Assembly: GCF_020687745.1 (NCBI RefSeq)
Contig: NZ_JAJEWK010000003.1
Span: 88,855 to 152,854, forward strand
Source: Chryseobacterium sp. MFBS3-17
GTDB taxonomy: Bacteria > Bacteroidota > Bacteroidia > Flavobacteriales > Weeksellaceae
Direction: 5' to 3'
DNA: 64,000 bases
Shown: one piece after another, positions 37,401 to 45,995 of the stretch
Layout: every line of letters begins with the position of its first letter
Numbering within the stretch: the stretch's first letter is position 1
Notes under the pieces: generated by a model
Seen by the model: only the letters and a program-made list of their open reading frames with translations
What the model was told of the DNA's origin: nothing
Database searches by the model: none
Made by a program: the position numbers and the translations under genes

Positions 37401-39731
37401 GGTGAAGTAGAAGATTATGATGTAAGACTGGTAGAGCCAATTCCTTGTACTACTGCAGCGCCTCAGGGATTAGGCGCAGGTAATATGAGTCCGGTTTCTG
37501 CAACGCTGACCTGGATGCCTGCTACGGGTGCTCAGTATGTAGTGCAGTGGAGACCGGTAACCACTCCGGCTTCGCCTTGGACTGTAGTTACTCCGGCTCC
37601 GGTAGATAGCTATCATATTCTCACCGGTCTGATGGAACAGACTACGTATGAATTCCAGGTAGCGTATATCTGTAGTGGAACGCAAGGTGCTTTCAGTACT
37701 CCGTACCAGTTTACAACACCTCCATTGCAGTGGTGTAATGCAGGTTCTACAGTAACCAATGTTGATGATCATATTACCAATGTTACCGTAGATCCTACCG
37801 GTTTCCCGATTTTCCCTACCATGAGTAATAACTCCGGAACCAGTAATTATACCAATTATTATTTTGACACAACGAAAAGAGTATCACTGGTACTTGGATC
37901 TACAGGTAATACTATATCTGTAAGCAAAGGATGGGTGAATGCTCCGAATAACGTTGCCATCGATGCATGGATTGACTTTAACAGAGATGGCGTATTTGAT
38001 GTGACAGAGCTGATCATGAGCTTCACGCCAAGTCAGACTACGCCGGTAGTAGCCACATTTGATGTGCCTGCAGTAGGATACGCGGGCAACCTGCCTACTA
38101 AAATGAGAGTGATTGCAAGACGTACCTCTCCGGCAGCGGCTTGTGGTACATTTGACTATGGAGAAGTAGAAGATTATGCAGTAGATCTGGTAGAGCCTAT
38201 TCCATGTAACAGTAATCCGGTGGCGAACCTTCAGGTAACGGGTATTACACATAATACGGCAACCGTAACATGGACTCCGGATCCGGGTGGTGCTACTTAT
38301 ATTGTAAGACACAAACCTGTGGGAGCAGCAAACTGGACGGCACAGATTCCGGTGACATTCCTTACCGGTACCTATACGATCCCGAATCTAACACCATCTA
38401 CTCAGTATATTGTAGAGGTAGTAGCACTTTGTGATAATGTACCGGGAACTCCGGCAGAAATACCGTTTGAAACCCTGTGTAATCCTGAGCCACCAACCAA
38501 TTTTGTGGTGACCAATATTACACCAGATAGTGCGGTTGTGACATGGGATCCTGTTCCTTCGGCAAGTTATGTGGTGGAGTACAGAGAAGTGGGAAGTACA
38601 ACATGGACTACAGTGAATGTGACCACCAACTCTTATACGCTGACTAATCTGGATCCTTATACCACGTATGAAGTCAGAGTAGCTTCTGTATGTTCAGGTG
38701 CACAGAATCCATTCTCTACTCCGGTGGTATTTACTACATTGCCAACATGTGAAATGGCTCCTGTAGGTCTTATTATTACCAACCTTACCATGACGACAGC
38801 ACAGATAGACTGGAATGCATTCCCGGGTGCGTCTTATGAACTGAGATGGAGAAAAGTAGGTAACAGCGGATGGAACAGTGTTACAGTGAATACCAATACA
38901 TACATTCTTACCGGCCTTACCGAGGAAACTCAGTACGAAGTAATGATTGCAAATATCTGTAACGGTGGTCTTCAGCAATTTACACATCCATATGTGTTTA
39001 CAACACCTACACTGGTATATTGTAACATGGAAGGAGCCAATTCTTCTGATGAATTTATTTCAAATGTTACTGTGAAACCAGCTGGCGGAACCGAAATGAC
39101 CAATGATTCAGGTGCATCAGGATATACCAGCTATGTAGATGCAATTGATAAGATGATTGTGCTTGCACAAGGATCTACCGGTAACCAGATTTCGATTACC
39201 AAGCAATGGACAGGTCAGGTTTATAACGAAGCGGTAACAGTTTGGATTGACTTCAACAGAGACGGCAAGTTTGCTAATGATGAAAGAATTCTGATTGCTC
39301 CGGCCAACACAAACAATCCTGCTGCAGGTACATTCTCTGTTCCGGCTGATGCATATGTGAGCTTAACAAACGATAAGTACCTGGTGATGAGAGTAGCCAT
39401 GAGAAGAAATGGTTCTCCTGAAATGTGTTCTACGTTTGATAATGGTGAGGTGGAAGATTACAAAGTAAGAATCGTGAAGCCAAGACCAAATAACATCATG
39501 GACAATAATCAGGTGATTCTTTATCCGAACCCTGTGAAGAATATCCTGAATGTGACCAAAGTGAAAGATGGTGCTACTTATAAAGTGTACAACTCCATCG
39601 GACAGTTGATTCAAAATGGTGCAATCTTCAGCAACAGAATGGATGTGAGCAAACTCATCAGTGGTGTATATATCATAGATATTACAGATACGAATGGAGA
39701 AACTGTTCAGAAGAAATTCATTAAAGAATAA
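34440..39731 (+). CDS. Giant T9SS-secreted multidomain adhesin-like protein (FnIII and GEVEDY repeats)
   Basis: 1763 residues, the longest gene here. Signal peptide (about 1-19, MVNGQ). A MAM/choice-of-anchor-J-like domain lies at about 21-200 and a fibronectin III domain at about 205-295. A second jelly-roll-like domain at about 300-475 is followed by another FnIII copy nearly repeating the first (both with YYWWVRS/AICSPTD). Further FnIII units come later, with YILQWRPVTTP / YVVQWRPVTTP pairs. Three GEVEDY domains (GEVEDYDVRLVEP, GEVEDYAVDLVEP, GEVEDYKVRIVKP) are present, then a type A T9SS sorting domain (about 1690-1763, LYPNPVKNILNV to KKFIKE). No enzymatic motif; likely a surface adhesin or matrix protein. 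Confidence 0.88.
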   Translation: MKKLLLILILGFISMVNGQTCAPVGVPFIQSFGGGALPNCWVNQNPVSTSTYALWRFSGAPGYGATNNGKPTGTYAWVDASSPYDNLHNVELLSPQINLTGLTDPYVEFEWFKNHLTSATGTLPNYDNNALRVHVNDGTGWVQIFSDTSNHDEWRTVGISLGAAYVGATIQLRFTVDKDVNGNGYFYDDVLLDEIQVKQAPTCFEPTALLVTNITPTSVTVDWTAANPAPAQGYEYYFSTVNTPPTAATVGTPVAAGVTTATFTPVTQGTTYYWWVRSVCSPTDKTAWVPGLPFVPGNFGPSPLPYHQDFTNGYDFTLIGNQTNKWFYGSAAGNPANSIYISNDNGASNTYTNNSTSVAHAYKDLIIPAGATSATFSFDWRAYGESCCDYIRVWLVPATFTPTAGAQITAGSGRIQVGGNMNLQSNWQTYMNTNLNISSFAGSMMRLVFEWRNDGSVGTMPPAAIDNINLLIPTCPTPTNMNVSNVTPNSATLGWTGITPVPANGYEYYLSTTNTPPTAATAGTAVPGPTANLTTLTPGTTYYWWVRAICSPTDSSLWIPGPEFTPGQIGSGTTSMGNLPVYSCFGYGYSQQIYTAAEVTSAVGNNNVISRIRFKVAATAATQANYNQWTVFMGNTNQANFATTTSWVPYNQLMQVYQGTLGNMTAGTWVELTLAVPFIWDGTSNLVIAVDENAPDWSCTANWGSYSAGTNRGMLYYSDSTNPDPVNPPTATSRYSTIPQLQLVADPLPACTTAPPTLLNVTGLTNVSANLSWMPAQGATYILQWRPVTTPASAWTTVNLNNSYYPLTNLTEQTTYEWQVAYVCGTTQGNFAGPVQFTTEQLPYCAANPTNNTTRTYISNVTTNAVGAPALVSNSTGAAGYTDYTGDPSRLATFIMGTANNTVSVSKSWAGTQYAAGVGVWIDFNRNGTFEATERVVTSTSNLTTPIVSAPFTVPLPPGAYNGPLNTRMRVIVQEAGNPSACGTFTYGEVEDYDVRLVEPIPCTTAAPQGLGAGNMSPVSATLTWMPATGAQYVVQWRPVTTPASPWTVVTPAPVDSYHILTGLMEQTTYEFQVAYICSGTQGAFSTPYQFTTPPLQWCNAGSTVTNVDDHITNVTVDPTGFPIFPTMSNNSGTSNYTNYYFDTTKRVSLVLGSTGNTISVSKGWVNAPNNVAIDAWIDFNRDGVFDVTELIMSFTPSQTTPVVATFDVPAVGYAGNLPTKMRVIARRTSPAAACGTFDYGEVEDYAVDLVEPIPCNSNPVANLQVTGITHNTATVTWTPDPGGATYIVRHKPVGAANWTAQIPVTFLTGTYTIPNLTPSTQYIVEVVALCDNVPGTPAEIPFETLCNPEPPTNFVVTNITPDSAVVTWDPVPSASYVVEYREVGSTTWTTVNVTTNSYTLTNLDPYTTYEVRVASVCSGAQNPFSTPVVFTTLPTCEMAPVGLIITNLTMTTAQIDWNAFPGASYELRWRKVGNSGWNSVTVNTNTYILTGLTEETQYEVMIANICNGGLQQFTHPYVFTTPTLVYCNMEGANSSDEFISNVTVKPAGGTEMTNDSGASGYTSYVDAIDKMIVLAQGSTGNQISITKQWTGQVYNEAVTVWIDFNRDGKFANDERILIAPANTNNPAAGTFSVPADAYVSLTNDKYLVMRVAMRRNGSPEMCSTFDNGEVEDYKVRIVKPRPNNIMDNNQVILYPNPVKNILNVTKVKDGATYKVYNSIGQLIQNGAIFSNRMDVSKLISGVYIIDITDTNGETVQKKFIKE

Positions 39732-39750
39732 CAGATTCGTTCAAAATTGA

Positions 39751-39776
39751 AACCCTCAGCGATGAGGGTTTTTTTA
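39751..39776 (+). terminator. Intrinsic terminator after the giant T9SS gene
   Basis: AACCCTCA-GCGA-TGAGGGTT hairpin with T-tract. Confidence 0.85.
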
Positions 39777-39812
39777 TGACTTTAATAGTGTGCTGTAGAT
39801 ATATATAAATGA

Positions 39813-39840
39813 AAATGCCCTCCGCACAGGAAGGCATTTC
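39813..39840 (-). terminator. Intrinsic terminator for the coaE transcription unit
   Basis: AAATGCC...GGGCATTTT stem just beyond the coaE stop on the minus strand, followed by a short T-rich tail. Confidence 0.65.
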
Positions 39841-39859
39841 TTATATTCTGAGATGATTT

Positions 39860-40474
39860 TTATACCGCAAATTCGTTGAGTTGCTTCAGGAATTTTTCTG
39901 TTTCAAGCCGGAGTTGAGACAGATCGCTGTTGTTGTAAATGATGAAATCGGCACGTTTTATTTTCTCATTCTCAGCCATCTGTTTTTCTATGACGTTTTC
40001 TACTTCACGGTAGGTCTTTCCGTCACGATCCATAACCCGTTTCATCCGCAGGTTATCATCTGCAGTCACCAGCAGACTCTTCCAGCATTCTTTGTCCAGA
40101 CCCAGTTCAAATAACAGAGCGGTTTCTTTAAACAGGTAATCTGTAGTCTGAAAGCTGATCCAGCTTTCAAAATCTTTTCGAACTGCAGGGTGAATCAGGG
40201 CGTTCAGTTTCAGGAGTAATTCATCATTATTAAATACAATACTGGCTACATATTTCCGGTCGTATTTTCCTTCTTCGTTATAAGCTTTTGCGCCCAGCAG
40301 TTCCTGGATTTGTTCTTTGAGAGCTGGATTATCATTGACGATATCCTTTGCCCGATCATCTGAAGTATACACGGGGAATCCTGCCTCCTGCAGCAGATGT
40401 GCTACCGTAGTTTTTCCGGATCCTATGCCTCCGGTAAGGCCAATAATTTTCCCCGGGGGGTCACTGTCTTTCAT
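39860..40474 (-). CDS. coaE: Dephospho-CoA kinase
   Basis: Last enzyme of coenzyme A biosynthesis; phosphorylates the 3'-OH of dephospho-CoA. 204 residues from the chosen start (MKDSDPPGKIIGLTGG), the usual length. P-loop GLTGGIGSGKTT (about 12-23), DDRAKDIVN and the LID-type region DRDGKTYREVENVI are present. An in-frame ATG at 40528 would overlap the upstream hydrolase gene and lengthen the N-terminus beyond the family, so 40474 is preferred; it gives a 16-bp gap to that gene. Confidence 0.93.
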   Translation of the reverse strand: MKDSDPPGKIIGLTGGIGSGKTTVAHLLQEAGFPVYTSDDRAKDIVNDNPALKEQIQELLGAKAYNEEGKYDRKYVASIVFNNDELLLKLNALIHPAVRKDFESWISFQTTDYLFKETALLFELGLDKECWKSLLVTADDNLRMKRVMDRDGKTYREVENVIEKQMAENEKIKRADFIIYNNSDLSQLRLETEKFLKQLNEFAV

Positions 40475-40490
40475 ATGGTTGAAATGTTGT

Positions 40491-41357
40491 TTAATAGCCA
40501 AATACTTCATTAAAGCCCAGGGTTTCATCCAGGCGTACCCCTTTTTCCGTCATTTTCAGACTTGCCAGTTCGTGGTGTGCATCATGTTCAAAGAACAGCA
40601 GATAATCATTATCCACACATTGTTTCAGAAACTTTGCTTTTTCTTCTACAGTAAGCAGGGGGCGGGTGTCATACCCCATCACATATACCTGTGGTATATG
40701 GCCGGTGGTGGGAATTAGGTCAGCAGCAAATACAATCGTTTTTTCCTGGTATTGAATGACCGGCAGCATCTGCTTCTCCGTATGTCCGTCCACAAAAATG
40801 ACATCCATCTTCAGGTCAGGTGCAAATCCGTAATTGCCGGTGGCCGGAAGTGGCAGAAAATTTAACTGCCCGCTTTCCTGAATAGGAATGATGTTCTCTT
40901 TCAGAAAACTTGCTTTTTCTCTGGGGTTGGGCTCTGTAGCCCATTGCCAGTGGTTTTCATTCGTCCAGAACTGCGCATTTTTAAAAGCCGGTCTGTAGCC
41001 GCTGCGGTCATCATTCCACTCTATAGCGCCACCGCAATGGTCAAAATGAAGGTGAGTAAGGAACACATCTGTAATATCATCACGTACGAATCCATATTTC
41101 TGAAGATTTTTATCCAGTGAATCATCGCCCCAGAGTGAGTAATGCCCGAAGAATTTATCGTCTTGCTTATTTCCCAGTCCGCAGTCTATGAGAATCAGCT
41201 TTTTGCCGTCTTCTACCAGCAGTGAGCGTGTACCCAGATCAATCAGGTTGCGTTCATCTGCGGGGTTTGTTCTTTGCCAAATTGATTTGGGAACCACGCC
41301 GAACATGGCACCTCCGTCCAGTTTAAATTTTCCACATTGTATGGGATATAATTTCAT
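40491..41357 (-). CDS. MBL-fold metallo-hydrolase (lactonase-like)
   Basis: 288-residue metallo-beta-lactamase superfamily enzyme with the dinuclear zinc motif THLHFDHCGG (about 99-108, HxHxDH), a later FVDGHTEKQ and FAADLIPTTGH, and the final metal-site histidine in FEHDAHHE. The layout resembles AiiA/AttM-type lactonases and related hydrolases; the substrate cannot be read from sequence. Upstream of coaE with a short gap. Confidence 0.83.
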   Translation of the reverse strand: MKLYPIQCGKFKLDGGAMFGVVPKSIWQRTNPADERNLIDLGTRSLLVEDGKKLILIDCGLGNKQDDKFFGHYSLWGDDSLDKNLQKYGFVRDDITDVFLTHLHFDHCGGAIEWNDDRSGYRPAFKNAQFWTNENHWQWATEPNPREKASFLKENIIPIQESGQLNFLPLPATGNYGFAPDLKMDVIFVDGHTEKQMLPVIQYQEKTIVFAADLIPTTGHIPQVYVMGYDTRPLLTVEEKAKFLKQCVDNDYLLFFEHDAHHELASLKMTEKGVRLDETLGFNEVFGY

Positions 41358-41448
41358 GTTTGAATATTTTGTAAATTAAATTCCGGAAAAGAATCTGGAA
41401 TTATAGTTGTATTTTTTGTTAAATTTAAAAAAATATAAGCAAATTCAC

Positions 41449-41964
41449 TCAACTTTTTCCTGTATTCACTTCCAGTGGTGTGCTGATGCGCAGAATTTCA
41501 TTACGGATGCCGGGCAGCTTGTGAATGCTGATCTCGGTTCCGGGTGCAAGGTCTGTGAGTGGAATGTCGCAAATGAGTACAATGTCTTTTGCTGTGTCAA
41601 TGGTGAAAAGGTCAGTTTTAAGGGTGAAAACCAACCCTTTTGCTCCGATATATCGCTTCGATATTTGCCGTATACAAGTCGTGAAGACTTTTTTACCTTC
41701 TGTTTTTCTGTAGCGCAGGACATTGACCAGTGGCGGTAGAATATATTTTGCACCCAATACATAAAAGAGGAGTATTACAGCGGGAATGATAAAACTGAAC
41801 ACATCCTGCGAACCATCTGCGAAACTCATGGCGGCCAGATACAGCAGATACACGGAAAAAGTGATGAGTGGTAAGATTGCCACAAAAAACAGTGCAATCC
41901 TGGAAATCATGGTCTTTCGCAATACTCTTTTCTCTTTCTCAGAAAGTGGCAGTAAGGTATTCAA
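41449..41964 (-). CDS. Membrane protein of unknown function, start uncertain
   Basis: The frame is open from 42153 but its first part overlaps the paiB-like gene by 170 bp and looks like shadow sequence. No ATG lies near the end of that gene: in-frame candidates are TTG at 41964 (given here, LNTLLPLSEKEKRVL), ATT at 41988 overlapping the upstream stop, or ATG at 41910. The protein has two transmembrane helices (VALFFVAILP-like region and FIIPAVILLFYVLGA) and a C-terminal soluble part (GLVFTLKTDLFTIDTAKD) with a strand pattern. No family recognised. Confidence 0.5.
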   Translation of the reverse strand: MNTLLPLSEKEKRVLRKTMISRIALFFVAILPLITFSVYLLYLAAMSFADGSQDVFSFIIPAVILLFYVLGAKYILPPLVNVLRYRKTEGKKVFTTCIRQISKRYIGAKGLVFTLKTDLFTIDTAKDIVLICDIPLTDLAPGTEISIHKLPGIRNEILRISTPLEVNTGKS

Positions 41965-41983
41965 TTCCGAAAGTTTTTTAGCA

Positions 41984-42601
41984 TTAATGAGATTCCTGCA
42001 GGAGTTTACGCATTTTGGCAGCGATTTCCCTTTCGCCTTCACTTCCTTGCTCCAGTTCAGCAATAATATTTCTGAAGTCAGTTTGTTTTCTGTTTTGAGA
42101 CAGTTTTGAGGCGATATGAATTTCTGTTGGAATGACGCTGATGCCGAACGCACCCTTCATTTCCTCCTGCACAAATGCTTCGCCCATATCTTCCACAAGT
42201 ACCGGGCATTTCTGCTTCATTTCATATTGGGCAGTCAGACCGGCAAGGTGTGCATAGAGTTCATCATCGGTCATCAGTTGTACCGTGCCCCGAACCTGAA
42301 CGGCTTCATAATTCCACGTAGATACATTCAGATGATTGTACCATGAGGAGGAAATATAGGCATGTTTGCCCAGGAAATCACACAGTACTTCATCTCCGTT
42401 CTGCAGGACATCCGCCTGCGGATTGGCTTTTGAAATATGGGTCTCCAGATAGAAATGGTCCGGTTTTTCCTTCAGCAGAAACATTGCATGGGTAGCGGCG
42501 AGTTTTTCCCTGCACGAAATAAGCAGGGCAAAGCCATGTTTACGGATGATTTTTTTCATCAGCACTTCATCATCACTGCGGTATAGTTTCGGAATATACA
42601 T
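41984..42601 (-). CDS. PaiB-type FMN-binding protein
   Basis: 205-residue protein of the PaiB / FMN-binding negative transcriptional regulator family (split-barrel fold). The N-terminus MYIPKLYRSDDE and the stretches FYLETHISKANPQ and HAYISSSWY are characteristic. In Bacillus, PaiB with PaiA represses sporulation and protease genes; here a PaiA partner is not seen and the true role may be flavin-dependent oxidoreduction (inference). 3 bp downstream of ruvB on the same strand. Confidence 0.87.
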   Translation of the reverse strand: MYIPKLYRSDDEVLMKKIIRKHGFALLISCREKLAATHAMFLLKEKPDHFYLETHISKANPQADVLQNGDEVLCDFLGKHAYISSSWYNHLNVSTWNYEAVQVRGTVQLMTDDELYAHLAGLTAQYEMKQKCPVLVEDMGEAFVQEEMKGAFGISVIPTEIHIASKLSQNRKQTDFRNIIAELEQGSEGEREIAAKMRKLLQESH

Positions 42602-42604
42602 TTT

Positions 42605-43627
42605 TTAAAACAATTCACCCGGATTTTTTGGGCGGCTGATTCCCAGATGCTGATAGGCTTTTGGGGTCACTTCCCGGCCACGTGGTGTCCGGATGATGAA
42701 CCCTTCCTGAATCAGAAAAGGTTCGTACACTTCTTCCAGTGTTTCCGGATTTTCGCCTATTGAAGTGGCCAGTGCGGAAATTCCTACCGGTTTTCCCCGG
42801 AAATTTTCAATCATGACCTTCATGATTTTATTGTCCATATCATCCAGCCCGAACTCATCCACGTTCAGTGAGTTCAGTGCATATTTTGTAATATTGATTT
42901 CAATTTCACCGTTTCCTTTGATTTCTGCGAAATCCCTTACCCTGCGAAGCAAAGCATTCGCAATCCGGGGTGTTCCTCGGCTTCTCCGGGCGATTTCCAG
43001 GGCGGCATCTTCGTAAATTTTAACGCCTAAAACACGTGCGCTTCTTTCTATAATCATGCCCAGCAACTCCACCGTGTAATATTCAAGACGACTTTGAATG
43101 CCAAACCGCGCCAGCATGGGTTTGGTGAGCATTCCGCTGCGGGTGGTAGCGCCTACTAGCGTAAAGGGGTTGAGGCCAATCTGCACACTTCGGGCGTTGG
43201 GCCCGGTTTCCAGCATGATGTCAATTTTATAATCTTCCATGGCAGAATAGAGGTATTCTTCCACGATGGGCGATAACCGGTGAATTTCGTCAATAAATAA
43301 TACATCATTTTCCTCCAGATTGGTGAGCAGTCCGGCAAGGCTGCCGGGTTTGTCCAGTACCGGACCGGAAGTGACTTTACAGTTGACTCCAAGTTCATTG
43401 GCAATGATATGGGATAAAGTGGTTTTTCCAAGTCCCGGCGGACCGTGGAGTAATACATGATCTAGTGCGGTACCCCGGTTTTTAGCCGCCTGAACAAATA
43501 CTTCCAGATTGTCCAGAGTTTTCCTTTGCCCTGCAAAATCACCAAAGCTTTGCGGGCGGATTTGTTCTTCTTGAATCAGTTCTTCTTCAGAATAATTTTC
43601 TTTGTCCGGGTGAAGAAAATCAGGCAT
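42605..43627 (-). CDS. ruvB: Holliday junction branch migration helicase RuvB
   Basis: AAA+ ATPase motor of RuvAB that drives branch migration of Holliday junctions. 340 residues, family length. Walker [10 protein letters not shown] (about 60-68), Walker [10 protein letters not shown] (about 110-118), sensor 1 GATTRSGML, the sensor 2 region [18 protein letters not shown] and the C-terminal winged-helix domain (about 260-335, [11 protein letters not shown]) are all visible. Head of the minus-strand run ruvB, paiB-like, membrane protein. Confidence 0.97.
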   Translation of the reverse strand: MPDFLHPDKENYSEEELIQEEQIRPQSFGDFAGQRKTLDNLEVFVQAAKNRGTALDHVLLHGPPGLGKTTLSHIIANELGVNCKVTSGPVLDKPGSLAGLLTNLEENDVLFIDEIHRLSPIVEEYLYSAMEDYKIDIMLETGPNARSVQIGLNPFTLVGATTRSGMLTKPMLARFGIQSRLEYYTVELLGMIIERSARVLGVKIYEDAALEIARRSRGTPRIANALLRRVRDFAEIKGNGEIEINITKYALNSLNVDEFGLDDMDNKIMKVMIENFRGKPVGISALATSIGENPETLEEVYEPFLIQEGFIIRTPRGREVTPKAYQHLGISRPKNPGELF

Positions 43628-43798
43628 ACAGGTTTTAAATTAATTACAGTCAAAGATAAGTCATTCAGAATGAAAATCAGTCTCCGGTGTTCAGTTTGAG
43701 CAAAAGTATTGTGGTCATCCACTTATTTCCCGAGGATATAAGATAAATTTGAATTGTTAAATTTTGGAACTGCTTCTATTATTAGTACATTTACACGT

Positions 43799-45022
43799 AT
43801 GAAAATCATTGGTCCCTTCAGGCAAATTGTCACCCTTGCTAATCTTCCCCTTCGTGGGAAACTTTCAGATCACCAACTGGAAATTATTGAAAACGGAGGA
43901 ATTCTGGTGGATGCCGGTAAAGTGGTTGAAACCACTTCCTACAAGACGTTAATGACCCGCTATCCCGATGCAGAGAAAGACATCATAGCAGAAGACAGGA
44001 TAGCGATGCCTGCTTTTATTGATGCGCATACGCATATTTGCTTTGGCGGAAACCGTGCCAATGATTTTGCGATGCGCAATGCCGGGAAATCCTATCTGGA
44101 AATTGCAGAGCGCGGTGGCGGCATCTGGAGTTCTGTACAGCATACGCGTGCTGCAACAGAAGAAGAACTGCTGAAATCTACATTGCAGAGAATTCAGTTT
44201 CTGGTGGGTCTGGGCATTACCACCATCGAAATAAAATCAGGATATGGACTGGATGTTGAAAATGAGCTGAAGATGTTGCGGGTGATTAAAAAGGCACAGG
44301 CAAAAACAAAAGCGACACTGGTGCCCACCTGTCTTGCGGCTCACCTGAAGCCGCGTGATTTTGAAGGAGATAACAGTGCATACCTGCAGTATATTTTAAC
44401 TGAAATTTTACCTGCAGTAAAAGCTGAAAATCTGGCAAAGCGCGTGGATATCTTTGTTGAGAAAACCGCTTTTTTGCCTGAAGAATCCAAAGATTTTTTG
44501 ACCAAAACTAAAAACTTAGGTTTTGAAATAACGGTGCATGCAGATCAGTTCACACCCGGGAGTTCCCGCATTGCCGCAGAGGTGGGCGCGCGTTCTGCAG
44601 ACCATCTGGAGGCCACGATAGATGATGATATTGCTTTTCTGGCAGAGTCTGAAACGGCGGCAGTGGCGCTGCCGGGTGCGAGTCTGGGGCTGGGTGAAAA
44701 GTTTACCCCGGCGAGGAAAATTCTGGATCATAACGGAATTTTAGCAATTGCCAGCGACTGGAATCCCGGTTCGGCACCTATGGGCAATCTGATTACACAG
44801 GCGTCTATACTGGCTGCCTACGAGAAGTTATCTACGGCAGAAGTTCTGGCCGGAATTACCCTCCGCGCGGCTTATGCTTTGGGTATGCAGGATCGTGGTA
44901 CTTTGGCGAAAGGATATAAAGCGGATTTCGTCACATTTAAAACAGATAATTTCCAGAATGTTTTATACAATCAGGGCAGTATGAGTGCTGCAGGTGTGTA
45001 TATAGATGGAGAACAAGTTTAA
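43799..45022 (+). CDS. hutI: Imidazolonepropionase
   Basis: Metal-dependent amidohydrolase that opens imidazolone-5-propionate in histidine degradation. 407 residues from the chosen ATG (MKIIGPFRQIVTL). Metal-binding DAHTHICFGG, YLEIAERGGGI, and the later histidines in TVHADQFTP and DHLEA support the call. Start moved from an open-frame TTG at 43754 to the ATG at 43799. Directly followed by hutG; hutH and hutU are not in the window, so the hut pathway is split. Confidence 0.95.
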   Translation: MKIIGPFRQIVTLANLPLRGKLSDHQLEIIENGGILVDAGKVVETTSYKTLMTRYPDAEKDIIAEDRIAMPAFIDAHTHICFGGNRANDFAMRNAGKSYLEIAERGGGIWSSVQHTRAATEEELLKSTLQRIQFLVGLGITTIEIKSGYGLDVENELKMLRVIKKAQAKTKATLVPTCLAAHLKPRDFEGDNSAYLQYILTEILPAVKAENLAKRVDIFVEKTAFLPEESKDFLTKTKNLGFEITVHADQFTPGSSRIAAEVGARSADHLEATIDDDIAFLAESETAAVALPGASLGLGEKFTPARKILDHNGILAIASDWNPGSAPMGNLITQASILAAYEKLSTAEVLAGITLRAAYALGMQDRGTLAKGYKADFVTFKTDNFQNVLYNQGSMSAAGVYIDGEQV

Positions 45023-45033
45023 TATATACAATC

Positions 45034-45951
45034 ATGAGCATCTGGCAAGGTAGATTTGATGGTGATGATCCTTTGCATCACAGGATTTTTCAGCGGGTTA
45101 AAGCAGAAACCGAGTATGAAAATATCTTACCTGGGGATTTCGTTTTACATGGTTTTGCCGTAGATGAAGGAGTAAGGAGAAATAAGGGAAGACAGGGAGC
45201 TAAAGATGCTCCGGACCTCATCAGGAAAAACATGTCTAATTTTCCGGTCATTCGCCCGGACTTTTCTTTGGTAGATTTCGGGAATATACATTGTGAGAAC
45301 GGTGACCTGGAAGGTGCTCAGCAATTGCTGGCAGAAAAGGTGAGCTGGGTGATGAATCGGGGTGCAAAATCTGTGGTGCTGGGTGGCGGGCATGAAGTGA
45401 CCTTTGCCCATTATTCCGGAATCAGAAATGCTTTTCCCCAGAAGAAAATTGGTATTATCAATATCGACGCGCATTTTGATAACCGCGAACCGGAACCGGG
45501 TACAGGTCCCAGTTCGGGAACCGGATTCCGGCAGATTGCTGCCGAAGGGGATATTCATTCGCTGCACATTGGCATTCAGAGAAATTCCAATACACTCAAA
45601 TTGTTTGATGTGGCCCATCAGTTTGGTATGAAGTATATTCTTGCTGATGAGCTCTTCTTTGAGAATCTGGCGTCACTTTATGAAAAAATTGATGTGCTGA
45701 TGGCTGAGGCTGATGTCTTGTATCTTACGGTTTGTATGGATGTTTTTAATGCATCTATAGCCCCCGGCGTTTCGGCAGCAGCGTATAATGGTATTTTTGC
45801 GGATGCAACCTTTATGCACGTATTCAGACATATACTGCGCAGTGACAAATTACTGGCACTGGACGTAGCCGAGGTAAATCCGGTTTATGATTTGCAGGAC
45901 AGAACGGCGAGACTGGCGGCCAGCCTCGTGAATGAATGGTTGATGATGTAG
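45034..45951 (+). CDS. hutG: Formimidoylglutamase
   Basis: Ureohydrolase (arginase fold) that hydrolyses N-formimino-glutamate to glutamate and formamide, the last step of histidine breakdown. 305 residues. Binuclear manganese ligands in GGGHEVTFAHYSG (His, about 118-130), NIDAHFDNR (DxHxD, about 150) and CMDVFNASIAPG (DxxxxxxxP, about 235). 11 bp downstream of hutI, so co-transcribed. Confidence 0.93.
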   Translation: MSIWQGRFDGDDPLHHRIFQRVKAETEYENILPGDFVLHGFAVDEGVRRNKGRQGAKDAPDLIRKNMSNFPVIRPDFSLVDFGNIHCENGDLEGAQQLLAEKVSWVMNRGAKSVVLGGGHEVTFAHYSGIRNAFPQKKIGIINIDAHFDNREPEPGTGPSSGTGFRQIAAEGDIHSLHIGIQRNSNTLKLFDVAHQFGMKYILADELFFENLASLYEKIDVLMAEADVLYLTVCMDVFNASIAPGVSAAAYNGIFADATFMHVFRHILRSDKLLALDVAEVNPVYDLQDRTARLAASLVNEWLMM

Positions 45952-45995
45952 AAGACCAGGCAGATGGATCATGATGCGATTTAAATTATAAGAAA

